Assembly (NCBI GenBank): GCA_038534135.1
Contig: JBCAXJ010000010.1
Span: forward strand, 1-64,000
DNA length: 64,000 nucleotides
Direction of reading: 5' to 3'
From: Thermohalobaculum sp038534135
GTDB lineage: Bacteria; Pseudomonadota; Alphaproteobacteria; Rhodobacterales; Rhodobacteraceae
Within the stretch, counting starts at the first letter, position 1. The number at the start of each line of letters is the position of its first letter. The position numbers were made by a program, and so were the translations under genes. Below the pieces are notes generated by a model, which did no database searches, was not told the origin of the DNA, and was given only the letters and a program-made list of their open reading frames with translations. This document shows positions 36,701 through 43,816 of the stretch, piece after piece.

Positions 36701-39566
36701 CGTCGAAGATGGCCGCATTGATGATGCGCTCACCGGCAACCGCGATGCTGCCGTCCGTATTGTAGGTCTGTGCCGTTTGCGTCTGGTCGAACGAGAACTT
36801 CAGGCCCGAAATCTGTGGGAAGCCGCCGGAGACGTTCTCGATCGCAGCTACGGAACCTTCCAGAAAGTCCTTCAGCTCGGTCTTGGTCATGTCCACCAAC
36901 ACCAGGCCGTTGTTGAAGGCCAGCGTCGTCGCGATGTCGTTCTGGCTGATGCCGCCTTCCGGCTTCACCACGGTGCCGGTTTCATCCAGCACGGCAGAGT
37001 TCGGCAGACGCACCGCCTCGTCACCGCCCGGCGGGACCACGATCTCTCCGATGTTTGCACGAATGCCGCCACCGTTCTTGATCGAGATCAGCACGTCGCC
37101 GCCCAGATCGTTGCCCAGAACGAGTTGATCCGAGACGATCTGGTTCGCGTAGTCGAGGTTCGCGTCCGCCGTCAGGTTGCCCAGATTGGTCTCCTGCGTG
37201 CGCACTCCGTCCGGATCGTCCGCAGTACCTGCGCCCGAGCGGTTGCCGTTCAGGAACACGTCCGAGACGCCGAAGACGTTGCTTTCGGTCGCCACGATCT
37301 GCGCCTGGATGGCGTCGGTGATCGCGTCGATCTCGGGATCGATCAGGCTTTCGGCGTTCAGATCCGCCACGCCCTGGTCGTCGGTCGCATAGGCGCCCGA
37401 AACCGTCTCGTCGTAGCTGCCTTCGATCAGGTTGCCATCTTCGTCGAAGTCGATGACGAGGCGGCCAACATACTTGTAGGTGCCATCGGTGTTGACCACT
37501 GCGGTCGATGTGCCGCCGGCATTGGTGACGAACTGCGGGTATTGACCCTGGTCGCTATCCCCGTCGCGGATGCGGTCGTTGTCGTCGAAGAGCCGCGTGT
37601 TCGAGCCGCCCGCGATGATGATGTCGACATCGGTCAGCCGTTCGGCCAGCGCCAGCTCGATCGAGATCTGCTGCATGTGCGAGGCCAGGATGATCTTGTT
37701 CAAGCTGGGGTCGGCGGTCAGCAGCGCGTCGACCTCGGCCTGGATGATGGCCGCCAATGCGTCCAGTTCAGCGTCGGTCGGCGTGCCGCTGGCCCAGGCC
37801 GGAGAGATCCCCAGATCTTCACCCGGGCTCGAGATTGAACGGATCGTCGGAACGGTCGCACCGACGACGCCGATGTCCTCGCCGTTGACGTCGATGACGA
37901 CCGACGACGTCACGGTGTTGGCCTGGGGCGCTCCACCCCCCGCGACCTCGAGCGGCGCCAGGTTTGGGTCCGTGCTGAAGTCCAGGTTGGTGGAGAGATA
38001 GGCGAAGTCCGCGCCCGTGAAGTCTTGCCCGTCGATCGCCGTGCCCGAGGTCAGGGCCGAGAAATCACCCGACGCCGAGCCGTCGATCAGGCCCGCCAGC
38101 AACTCGGTGCCCAGGTCGAACTCGTGGTTGCCCAGCGCGATCGCTTCAACACCCAGTTCGTTCTGGATCTGGATATCCGCGATACCAGCCGATCCGAAGA
38201 CGGCTTCCGAAGCATCGAAGAACAGGCCCGGAATGATCGCATCGCCCGACGACAGGGTCAGCGTGTTGTCGGCAACGCCGTCACCGCCCAGGTCCTCGTC
38301 ACGCAGCGCGTTCAGAACGCCTGAGAGGTTGTCGATGTTGTCGATCGTGGCCGCATTGGCCTCCTGATCGGCGAAGTGCAGCAGTTCGAGTGTGAAGTCT
38401 GCGACCTGAGGAACAATCGCAGCGCCGTTGCCGGGCGAGCCGATGGCGCTTTCACCGGCCGAGTTTGGCGCGGTCGCCACGGCACCGTTCACACCGTCAA
38501 CCGAGAACGCCGCATTCGGGACGTCGAAAGACGCACCGGGGTTACTGGCGGTGTCCGGATAGGCCTCCGAATCCAGCGTGACCACGTCCGAAAGATCGCC
38601 GTCGCTGTTGGGGTCGAGGAACAGGTTCACAGCATCGCCGCCGCCACCCAGACCAGCGCCGGAATACGTGCCGATCTGGACATTGGTGAGGTCGATGACG
38701 GGCGCCCAGACGCTCTCGAAGGTCACCGTGTTGGTGTCGTCGATGAAGATCACGGTCTCGCCCGGATCGATCTGGCTGATGCCTGAAAGAAGATCCGCGT
38801 CCGCGGTCGACGCGGACACGTCATCAAAGTAGAGATCGCCCTCGGTCGCGGCCACCCAGGCCTCGGTCCCGGTATTGGTAACCTCGAACCAATCCTCGGT
38901 CAGATCCGGGTTCTGATCGTTACCCGGCCAGATCTCGGTGATCTGCAGGTTGAAGTCCGGCGTGGTCGGGACGGCGTCGCCCTCGATCACGATGTTGTCG
39001 ATGGCCGCGTCTTCGTCACCGGCATCCAGAACGTTGAAGCTGATGCGGACGTCCATGCTCGCGCCCGTGCCGGCAATCGCGCTCGAGAAGTTTGCGAACG
39101 TTGGGGTCAGCGCGGTGCCGTCGCCCAGCCCGTCACCGGTCGTATCCAATGCCGGTTCGCTGTTGAAACCGGTCGACGACGCCTGAAAGTCCAGCAGGCT
39201 TTCGAACGCACCGCCGTCAATCGACACCTCGATCAGCAACTGGGTGTCGTCGTCCCAGTCCTCGTTGCTATCGCCCGCGTCATCCTCGGCCACCAGCAGG
39301 GACAGGGACAGATTTTCGAAACCGCTGATGTCTATGTTCGTCAGCGTCAGCGTCTGGCTGGAATCGTTGAAGCCGCCGTCGTCCACGTCCATGCCCGCGA
39401 AGTAGAAGCTGCCGTCCTGACCCGTGACTTCGTAGTCGCTGGTGATGTTCGTGCCGTCGGTCCGGGTAAAGAAGTCAGCAGAGCCGTCGCTGAATTCTGG
39501 GATCGACGTCGTATAGCGGGAGCCGTTGCCGTCCGTCTCGAAGCTTTCGGTGAAAATGGTCGCCAT
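30783..39566 (-). CDS. Giant RTX exoprotein: metallophosphatase/5'-nucleotidase plus ExeM/NucH endonuclease
   Basis: A 2927-residue acidic, probably secreted protein. Approximate order: N-terminal beta-rich region (1-200); lamin-tail-like domain (200-380); bifunctional metallophosphatase/5'-nucleotidase (390-1080; LLHFADQEAN, LGNHEFDLG); second lamin-tail domain (1085-1220; ISEIMYNPDSAEDDWEWIEI); choice-of-anchor-I/phytase-like propeller (1290-1815); ExeM/NucH-type endonuclease (1830-2480; VVSLNVLNYFTT, SDHDPVILGLD); RTX repeats (2490-2927; GGGGDDRYVV, LTGLDGDDVINAGGGSDVIDGG). There is no N-terminal signal; RTX repeats indicate type I secretion with Ca2+-driven folding, but no transporter is in the window. 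It likely degrades extracellular DNA and dephosphorylates nucleotides for phosphate and carbon. AGGGAGA precedes the ATG. Confidence 0.9.
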   Translation of the reverse strand: MATIFTESFETDGNGSRYTTSIPEFSDGSADFFTRTDGTNITSDYEVTGQDGSFYFAGMDVDDGGFNDSSQTLTLTNIDISGFENLSLSLLVAEDDAGDSNEDWDDDTQLLIEVSIDGGAFESLLDFQASSTGFNSEPALDTTGDGLGDGTALTPTFANFSSAIAGTGASMDVRISFNVLDAGDEDAAIDNIVIEGDAVPTTPDFNLQITEIWPGNDQNPDLTEDWFEVTNTGTEAWVAATEGDLYFDDVSASTADADLLSGISQIDPGETVIFIDDTNTVTFESVWAPVIDLTNVQIGTYSGAGLGGGGDAVNLFLDPNSDGDLSDVVTLDSEAYPDTASNPGASFDVPNAAFSVDGVNGAVATAPNSAGESAIGSPGNGAAIVPQVADFTLELLHFADQEANAATIDNIDNLSGVLNALRDEDLGGDGVADNTLTLSSGDAIIPGLFFDASEAVFGSAGIADIQIQNELGVEAIALGNHEFDLGTELLAGLIDGSASGDFSALTSGTAIDGQDFTGADFAYLSTNLDFSTDPNLAPLEVAGGGAPQANTVTSSVVIDVNGEDIGVVGATVPTIRSISSPGEDLGISPAWASGTPTDAELDALAAIIQAEVDALLTADPSLNKIILASHMQQISIELALAERLTDVDIIIAGGSNTRLFDDNDRIRDGDSDQGQYPQFVTNAGGTSTAVVNTDGTYKYVGRLVIDFDEDGNLIEGSYDETVSGAYATDDQGVADLNAESLIDPEIDAITDAIQAQIVATESNVFGVSDVFLNGNRSGAGTADDPDGVRTQETNLGNLTADANLDYANQIVSDQLVLGNDLGGDVLISIKNGGGIRANIGEIVVPPGGDEAVRLPNSAVLDETGTVVKPEGGISQNDIATTLAFNNGLVLVDMTKTELKDFLEGSVAAIENVSGGFPQISGLKFSFDQTQTAQTYNTDGSIAVAGERIINAAIFDENDILIAEIVRDGEIVGDGTESFRVVTLDFLANAGDEILSTLSNPNRVDLQDLDGDGADDGVVTGAATFADDGSEQDALAEYLNDNFNPDNGGVTFSEVDTGPVLDERIQNVAFRADTVLPEALDLSLVISEIMYNPDSAEDDWEWIEITNTGTEVVDLSGFVLDDANASFHTEATIASGSIAAGESAVLYNADDLTAEQFSAAWGEGLNLVAVTDWAANGFNNSTDTVALWSSFADYSADISTGSIVFDNTVDLVIYDDAAPFPVDDNDASIYLTDLTADNNDGANWALSEVGVATPTGTGRDSVPDAASGNDGDVGSPGGDPEIVIPPFEIPDPILVETVAGTISLAGAEIVDWDAATQRAFVTSGDGLQVVDASDLSNLSVIATLSAEDLGFDSSDITSVSVRNGIIAVARPDPTGFIDDPLGTPGTEGDEFTGAGQVLFYDAASLGFLGVVQVGALPDMVTWNETGTHVLVANEGQASGDENQPDASQNPNGSVSVIAFNATNPTASTVTTLDFTDSSITFEALDAKGVRVASPDNVPDGSTNFAPSAAADLEPEYITIEGNTAYIGLQENNAVAVITDITAPTAFTIDDILALGTKDHSLAENALDPSNQDSGINIDTYPIQGLFQPDGMASYTVDGQQYFFTANEGDGRDVDESRGADLVDGDLTNGEVDTTAFDAQTLADLADDAVLGRLKFSNIDGDTDGDGLIEELTSFGARSFSIFDAAGNLVFDSGSDFERITEILTPEEFNGNGLASSFDSRSDDKGPEPESVVLGEIDGSIYAFVGLERVGGIVVYDVTDPANSSFVQYIRNEDSNGDLIDIAPEGLRFIPSVESPTGNALLAVTSEESNTLTFHELTGLERDITMIHDIQGITDVDASGTFQVGVDDVSALEGQEVTIEAVVTADFQDTLSGFFVQEEDADADALATTSEGIFIFDGSLSPELDVSVGDLVQVTGTVAEFFGETQISATEIEIVSSGNTLPTATVVEFPTVGLMLDDDGEFVAGLEQYEGMLITIPDEMSITEMFNLDRFGEFRVSSDGRLEQFTQNNAPDVAGFEQHLQDVAVRNIVIDDGRTDQNPDTILIPDGNDGSLTAADSFRMGDTLTDITGTLRYGFDEFRIDTPTATYSQENPRPASPEDVTLGLTEDGVLKVVSLNVLNYFTTIDDGSAVTDTGLDPRGADDLTRFADPLDPNPPADTDPNAEFGRQQQKLVNAIVEMDADVLGLVELENSATDAAIADLVAAVNAVMGAGTYDFIPTGVVGTDAITTGIIYKPASVTPTGTVETLVFEEASAATTFATASALNDFVSADDQVGDFQRNRPAVAASFTENNNGESFTVAVNHFKSKGDSNLEDTFLDATFGGAPQGLIDALLADPNYDQGDGAGFWNQVRQDAAEELAAWLATDPTGAGTDNVLVLGDLNAYAQETPVGALTGEGFTDLAQDFAEDGEDIYSFVFDGQRGTLDYALANDPALSRVTDVTEWHINADEADAIDYNLDFGRDPALFDGTTPARNSDHDPVILGLDFRSVVSAAAGGGITRGTDAGEVIEGTDASDFILGAGGEDRMIGGGGDDRYVVNSLGDVVFELADEGHDTIGTSVSLFGPDNVEDIVGIGSDDITIVGNDQNNWFIGTSGNNLLTGEVGRDRLDGAAGNDILIGGVENDVLEGGSGADIFVVTEDNGIDTILDFEDGVDLIDLTAVGLTFEDLLITGTTRSLVNFAGGTIVINDLNVADLSAADFIEAFGAPSVPVVEGTEVGESLFVLTGPVELRGLGGNDLLGVYNGSATLAGGEGDDRLYVYDEDTTIIENAGEGTDTVYTQVDVTLAANVENGVTDTGDDIDITGNDLGNRINGRAGNNTLTGLDGDDVINAGGGSDVIDGGAGRDALTGGTEADAFVFVLGDGLDIIRDFELDLDVIDFSGTALQFVDLTITDGGSGALVDYGTAAGTDVIEVAGVTAADLVADQFSFVPLS

Positions 39567-40039
39567 GGATCTTTCTCCCTATCGGGCGCGGTGCGCCTGG
39601 AATGCACCGCGGGGCAGCGGTTTGAATTCCGGTTTGAACTTTTGGTTGGGGTGCAATGCGTGGCGTCGCGAAGGCGTAGCCCAAGGGAGCGCGCCCCGGG
39701 CGGCGATGGCATTTCCCATCGTTTGACCTCTTTGCTCACCGGACACGTGCCTGAACAAGCACATGGCATCCTGTCGATTCCCCATTGGCGTGACCCTACG
39801 TGTCGGGCAGTGACGGGTTATCTACGGAACAACGACAGTTATATTAACGGACTGTTAACTATTTATGACGGCGCCGTGATCGGCTGCGGCGCCGTGAGCG
39901 CTCGGCAACCCATTGAAATCGCAGGATAAACCAGGCGAAACGCGAGAGACGCGCGCATCGCGCCGCCTCCTTGGGCGGACACGGCATGCAGGTCGGGGAA
40001 ATTTGTCGGCGCGCAGCGCACGCTGGGTCGGAATGCCGC
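39567..40039. other. Intergenic region upstream of the RTX gene
   Basis: About 470 bases between the RTX start and the PqiA-like stop, both leftward. It holds the CtrA-type box at 39844-39859 in an AT-rich patch (39830-39870). No gene was found in it. Confidence 0.5.
39844..39859. promoter_or_regulatory. Perfect CtrA-type binding box
   Basis: TTAA-cggactg-TTAAC matches exactly the alphaproteobacterial CtrA consensus TTAA-N7-TTAAC. It lies about 280 bases upstream of the RTX gene start in an otherwise gene-free, AT-rich patch. In Rhodobacterales CtrA controls motility, gene transfer agent and some secreted factors; control of the RTX gene is inference. Confidence 0.5.
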
Positions 40040-40531
40040 TCAGCGAACCTCGGCGGCCGGTTCCGCCGCACCGTTCAGAGCCGATTTCGTGGCCCATCCG
40101 ATCGCGATCGAGGCGAGCACGCAGGCCGTGAACAGCCACAGCCCCCAGGCGGTCTGTACGCTGCCGATCCCGACGCCTTTCACCACCACGATATAGAGCG
40201 CGATCAGGAAGACATCGGCCATCGAGAGCTTGCCAATCGCCTCGATCAGCGGCAGTGCGCGCCGCCCAAGGTAGCCGAAATGGATTGCACTGATCGCCAG
40301 CGTCTTGAGATACGGAATGACGACCGCGAACAGCGCCACCAGCGCCGCCAGCGCCGCATCGACCGCCCAGAGGTCGCTGACACCCCGGATGATCGTGATC
40401 TCGTTGCCCGAGAACCAGGGCAGCACGCCCGCCGTCGCCAGCGGCGCCAGCCAGGCGGCGGGATAGAGGATCAGCAGCAACATGTTAGCGGAGCGCAACA
40501 GAGAAAGGGTCATACGGGCGGCGCCTTGCAT
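40040..40531 (-). CDS. PqiA-like membrane protein
   Basis: About 163 residues with roughly four hydrophobic segments (LLLILYPAAWLAPLATAGV; ALAALVALFAVVIPYLKTLAI; DVFLIALYIVVVKGVG; LWLFTACVLASIAIGWA), matching a single paraquat-inducible protein A domain. PqiA partners MCE-type lipid transport systems; mlaE and mlaF lie upstream on the same strand, separated by two GG-leader peptides. Possible starts are 40531 and 40513, neither with a strong ribosome site. Confidence 0.72.
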   Translation of the reverse strand: MQGAARMTLSLLRSANMLLLILYPAAWLAPLATAGVLPWFSGNEITIIRGVSDLWAVDAALAALVALFAVVIPYLKTLAISAIHFGYLGRRALPLIEAIGKLSMADVFLIALYIVVVKGVGIGSVQTAWGLWLFTACVLASIAIGWATKSALNGAAEPAAEVR

Positions 40532-40650
40532 GGTCCGTCTATCGAATGCATGGATTGGCACGAATGGCCCACTTGGTTAAGGACTTATCCCACGCTCAAG
40601 ATGGATAAAAGGGTCGCCTATCCGGCGATTTCGGGCAGGACAAACGTCAC

Positions 40651-40667
40651 GTAATTTTCCGTTAACC
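40651..40667 (+). promoter_or_regulatory. Near-consensus CtrA-type box
   Basis: GTAA-ttttccg-TTAACC matches the CtrA full site with one mismatch in the first half. It lies in the gap between the GG-leader peptide stop and the PqiA-like start. Confidence 0.3.
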
Positions 40668-40713
40668 GGTTATCGGGCGATCTCCCGCACCTTGGGAGAC
40701 CACCAGATTGTGC

Positions 40714-40941
40714 TCAGCCGCCCTTCTTGTCTTTCGCGGCCACGACGCCGTAATCGATGGCGTCTTTCGTGGCCACGACGCCGTAGTCAATCGCGGTCTT
40801 GCCACTGCCCTGATCCTCCACTGCGGAACCGCCGGTCTGATAGCTGGTGATCATGATGTCGGTCATTTCCAATTTCAGACCACCCGCGGCTTGATCGAGG
40901 TCGCCGTCATCCAGGGCCTCTGGTGTTTTCTTGTCGGTCAT
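40714..40941 (-). CDS. GG-leader small peptide with duplicated 11-residue C-terminal unit
   Basis: A 75-residue peptide. The leader (residues 1-21, PEALDDGDLDQAAGG) has the same pattern as the peptides at 26233 and 40975 and ends in GG. The core begins LKLEMTDIMITSYQTGG, similar in layout to SPDMKIRMASTPGG of the 26233 peptide, and ends with two copies of AIDYGVVA[TA]KD (50-60, 61-71) plus KKGG. GGAG lies before the ATG. It follows the third peptide by 33 bases and is likely cotranscribed with it. Function is unknown; a secreted or modified peptide is the working idea. Confidence 0.72.
   Translation of the reverse strand: MTDKKTPEALDDGDLDQAAGGLKLEMTDIMITSYQTGGSAVEDQGSGKTAIDYGVVATKDAIDYGVVAAKDKKGG
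40729..40794 (-). repeat. Two 33-bp direct repeats in the peptide gene
   Basis: The two adjacent copies differ at only a few positions, pointing to a recent in-frame duplication. Each encodes AIDYGVVA-x-KD. Confidence 0.8.
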
Positions 40942-40974
40942 CTGAGTGTCTCCGTTTCTGGAAGGGATCGTGGT

Positions 40975-41163
40975 TCAGGATTTGCGGGTGATGTATTCGT
41001 GGGTGAGCGTCAGCTCTTCCATCGCCACGTCTGATCCGGGGCGGTGGACAGCCTGCGAAAAGCTCTGAAGGTCCGACCAGGTCTTGTGATTGGCGCCTGC
41101 ACCTGCGGCGACATCGAGATCGGTATCGTCAATCTGCTCGGGCGTGTCGGGTGTCTTGGTCAC
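40975..41163 (-). CDS. GG-leader small peptide, GTG start
   Basis: A 62-residue peptide. The leader TPEQIDDTDLDVAAGAG aligns with the other two peptides, ending in GA, also allowed at C39 cleavage sites. The core ANHKTWSDLQSFSQAVHRPG... has no repeats. AGGAGG sits five bases before the GTG at 41163, and the resulting start MTKTPD aligns with the other two leaders. An in-frame ATG at 41202 would disrupt that alignment. It lies between mlaF and the 40714 peptide gene on the same strand. Confidence 0.7.
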   Translation of the reverse strand: MTKTPDTPEQIDDTDLDVAAGAGANHKTWSDLQSFSQAVHRPGSDVAMEELTLTHEYITRKS

Positions 41164-41249
41164 AACGTCCTCCTGCGGTGAAATTTGCAGGAACGATGCC
41201 ATCGCTGATGCTCCCGGTCTGTACCGAATGCTACAGTTTTGGCGACGTG

Positions 41250-42014
41250 TTAACGGATCGCCTCGATCGGACCGTCCGGCAGGCCGTTGACGAACTGATG
41301 GACATAAGGGTTTTCGGTGCTGTCGATCTCGCCGACCGGGCCTTCCCACTGGATCACGCCGTCGTGCAGCATGGCGACACGGTCGGCGATCTTGCGCACG
41401 CTGGTCATGTCGTGGGTGATGGTCATCGCGGTCGCGCCCATCTCGACGACGATCTCGCGGATCAGGTCGTTGATCACGTCGGCCATGATCGGGTCGAGGC
41501 CCGTGGTCGGTTCGTCAAAGAAGATGATCTCGGGTTCGGCGGCGATCGCACGGGCGAGCCCGACGCGCTTCTGCATCCCGCCCGACAGTTCCGCCGGATA
41601 CAGATCTGCGACATCGGCCGTCAGACCAACCCGGCGCAGTTTCTCGATAGCGATGTCGCGCGCTTCGTCCTTGGTCTTGCGCCGCTTGCCCTGCAGCAGC
41701 CGGAACGAGACATTCTGCCAGACCGGCAGCGAGTCAAACAGCGCGCCGCCCTGGAACAACATCCCGAACTTGTCGAGCTGTACCTCGCGCTTGCGGCCCC
41801 GCGCCTTGGTCACGTCCTCACCATCCACCCGGATGATCCCTGAATCGGCTGTCAGGATGCCCAGCACGCATTTCAGCGTGACCGATTTGCCGGTGCCGGA
41901 GCCGCCGATGATGACCGTGGAACTGCCAGGCTGTACCGACAGGTCCACACCGCACAGGATGTGCTTGGATCCGAACGACTTACGGACGCCGGCCATCTCG
42001 ATTTTCGCGGTCAT
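41250..42014 (-). CDS. mlaF: MlaF-type ABC transporter ATP-binding protein
   Basis: A 254-residue ATPase with Walker A GGSGTGKS, signature ELSGGMQKRVGLARA, Walker B EIIFFDEPTTGLDP and switch His in ITHDM. This matches MlaF/Mkl subunits of MCE-type phospholipid transport across the cell envelope. It overlaps mlaE by four bases. The MlaD-type MCE protein is not in the window. Confidence 0.92.
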   Translation of the reverse strand: MTAKIEMAGVRKSFGSKHILCGVDLSVQPGSSTVIIGGSGTGKSVTLKCVLGILTADSGIIRVDGEDVTKARGRKREVQLDKFGMLFQGGALFDSLPVWQNVSFRLLQGKRRKTKDEARDIAIEKLRRVGLTADVADLYPAELSGGMQKRVGLARAIAAEPEIIFFDEPTTGLDPIMADVINDLIREIVVEMGATAMTITHDMTSVRKIADRVAMLHDGVIQWEGPVGEIDSTENPYVHQFVNGLPDGPIEAIR

Positions 42015-42805
42015 GTTCCGAACAGCGCTTCGGTCAGGAAGTAGTTCGAGGCGAGGATCAGGATCGATGCGATGACGACAGCCGAGCGGGTGGCGCCGCC
42101 CACGCCCTGCGCGCCGCGGCCCGAGTTGTACCCGGCATAGCAGCCCATCAGCGCGATGATGAAACCGAAGACCGCCGCCTTGATCAGGCCGGACGTGATG
42201 TCGCCGGCCGTCAGGAAATTCCAGGTGGTGTTGATGTAGGTGCCGGGCGAGAAATCGAGCCGTCCGATCCCGACCAGAAACCCGCCCATGATACCGATCA
42301 CATCGCCGATGAACGCGAGGATCGGCATGACGATCACGGCGGCCAGCAGGCGCGGCGCCACGAGGTACTTCATCGGGTTGGTCGACAGCGTGGTCAGTGC
42401 ATCGATCTGCTCGGTCACCCGCATGGTGGCAAGCTCTGCCGCGATCGATGTCGAGACGCGCCCGGCCACCATCAGGCCGACCAGAACCGGACCCAGTTCG
42501 CGCGTCATGGCGATGGCCACGATGTTGGGGACGACCGCCTCGGCATTGAAACGCGCGCCGCCGGAATAGACCTGCAGCGCCAGCGCCCCGCCGGTGAACA
42601 ATGTCGTGAGCCCGACCACCGGCAGCGAAAAGTAGCCGATGCGCAGAAGCTGGCGGCCAAGCTCGGTCATGTACCAGGGCGGAAACACGATGTGCGTGAC
42701 GCCAGAGCCCGCGAACAGCGCCAGCTTACCGGTCGCCTGGCAGAGACCCAGTACCGCCGCTCCGATGGCCGCCACAAACCCTTGCAATAGCGTCAGTGCC
42801 GCCAT
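42011..42805 (-). CDS. mlaE: MlaE-type ABC transporter permease
   Basis: A 264-residue MlaE permease with five or so membrane segments (GLTTLFTGGALALQVYSGGA; the conserved TRELGPVLVGLMVAGRVSTSIAAELATMRVTEQIDA region). It is the inner-membrane permease of phospholipid transport maintaining outer-membrane asymmetry, paired with mlaF. Confidence 0.93.
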   Translation of the reverse strand: MAALTLLQGFVAAIGAAVLGLCQATGKLALFAGSGVTHIVFPPWYMTELGRQLLRIGYFSLPVVGLTTLFTGGALALQVYSGGARFNAEAVVPNIVAIAMTRELGPVLVGLMVAGRVSTSIAAELATMRVTEQIDALTTLSTNPMKYLVAPRLLAAVIVMPILAFIGDVIGIMGGFLVGIGRLDFSPGTYINTTWNFLTAGDITSGLIKAAVFGFIIALMGCYAGYNSGRGAQGVGGATRSAVVIASILILASNYFLTEALFGT

Positions 42806-42861
42806 CTGTCCTCACATTCCGTTCGCGGGGATATATCGGGCCGCCCTGCCCCTGCCAAGTC

Positions 42862-43752
42862 TTACGCGCCGGGTTTGAGTTCCCGTGCAATCTGACGAAC
42901 GATCGGCATCGCCTGTTCCGGCGTCATGCCCGGTTTCAGCCGATCATCGTAGAGGATGCGCAGCAGCAGTTCGTCGTGCTCGGTCATCAGGGCAAACTCT
43001 TCGTCATCGTTGAACAGCGAGGGCCGCACGTCCGGGTGATCGTTCATCAGGCCCATGGTCTGGGCCAGTTCCTCCTCGATGCAGGACTCGGTCATCGGTG
43101 CGCGCAGGTCGGTGCGGATGACGACGATGCCGAACTGGATGCGGCCGCGTTCGCCCTTGGCGTCATGCTCGGTATAGGACTGCCCGGCGCAGGGCGAATA
43201 GGACAGGTGCCAGATCTTCAGAAATTCGCCCAGCGCATCGTAGACCGACCTCTGATCCTCGCCGTCACGCTCGAATTCGAGCATCTTGATGACTTCGTCG
43301 AACTCGGCCCCGTCACCCAGGATGACGAAGATGTTGGGTGGGTCTTCGCGCTCGGCGTTGACCAGGAAATCGTTGGACGGCTTGAAGCCGATGCCGGTGA
43401 TCTTGGACAGATGGTCCATGAACCCATAGATCTCGCGCCGGACCCCGGCCTTGGTGCCGCTCGCCGCGATGATCTGCAGCCGGATCTGCTCTTCCCAGCG
43501 CCGCAGCATCGGCGGGCGCTCGTCCTCTGGCACTTCGGCGCCCGTGCCGAACGGGTCCGGTTCCAGGTCGAAGGCGATGCGCCGGAAGTTCTCGACCAGA
43601 AGCCCCGCGTCCACGGGCGCGTCGGCTGGCTTGCGGTCAAGCCGCATGCCCCCGGCGAGCTTGGTCTGGAAGGTCCAGTCGTCCAGATCCGATTTCTTTG
43701 TGTCGACGCAGGCCGAGAGGCCGAGCAGCGCAAGCACAAGCAGCACACGCAT
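42862..43752 (-). CDS. DUF2927 lipoprotein
   Basis: A 296-residue protein with a lipoprotein signal (LLGLSAC, lipidation Cys at residue 15) and a DUF2927 domain (ESCIEEELAQTMGLMNDHPDVRPSLFNDDEEFALMTEHD). The family carries an ExxxQ-type motif reminiscent of zinc-peptidase helices, but no function is established that I know of. It is probably anchored in the periplasm. Confidence 0.85.
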   Translation of the reverse strand: MRVLLVLALLGLSACVDTKKSDLDDWTFQTKLAGGMRLDRKPADAPVDAGLLVENFRRIAFDLEPDPFGTGAEVPEDERPPMLRRWEEQIRLQIIAASGTKAGVRREIYGFMDHLSKITGIGFKPSNDFLVNAEREDPPNIFVILGDGAEFDEVIKMLEFERDGEDQRSVYDALGEFLKIWHLSYSPCAGQSYTEHDAKGERGRIQFGIVVIRTDLRAPMTESCIEEELAQTMGLMNDHPDVRPSLFNDDEEFALMTEHDELLLRILYDDRLKPGMTPEQAMPIVRQIARELKPGA

Positions 43753-43816
43753 GTATCAGGCTCCGAAGATCCAACGAACAGACCATAGTGCGAGCGCGCC
43801 AACACGCGCAACTGGC

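Noticed and set aside
41164..41202. ATG start at 41202 for the 62-residue peptide
   Set aside because: AGGAGG before the GTG at 41163 and alignment with the two other leaders favour the GTG.
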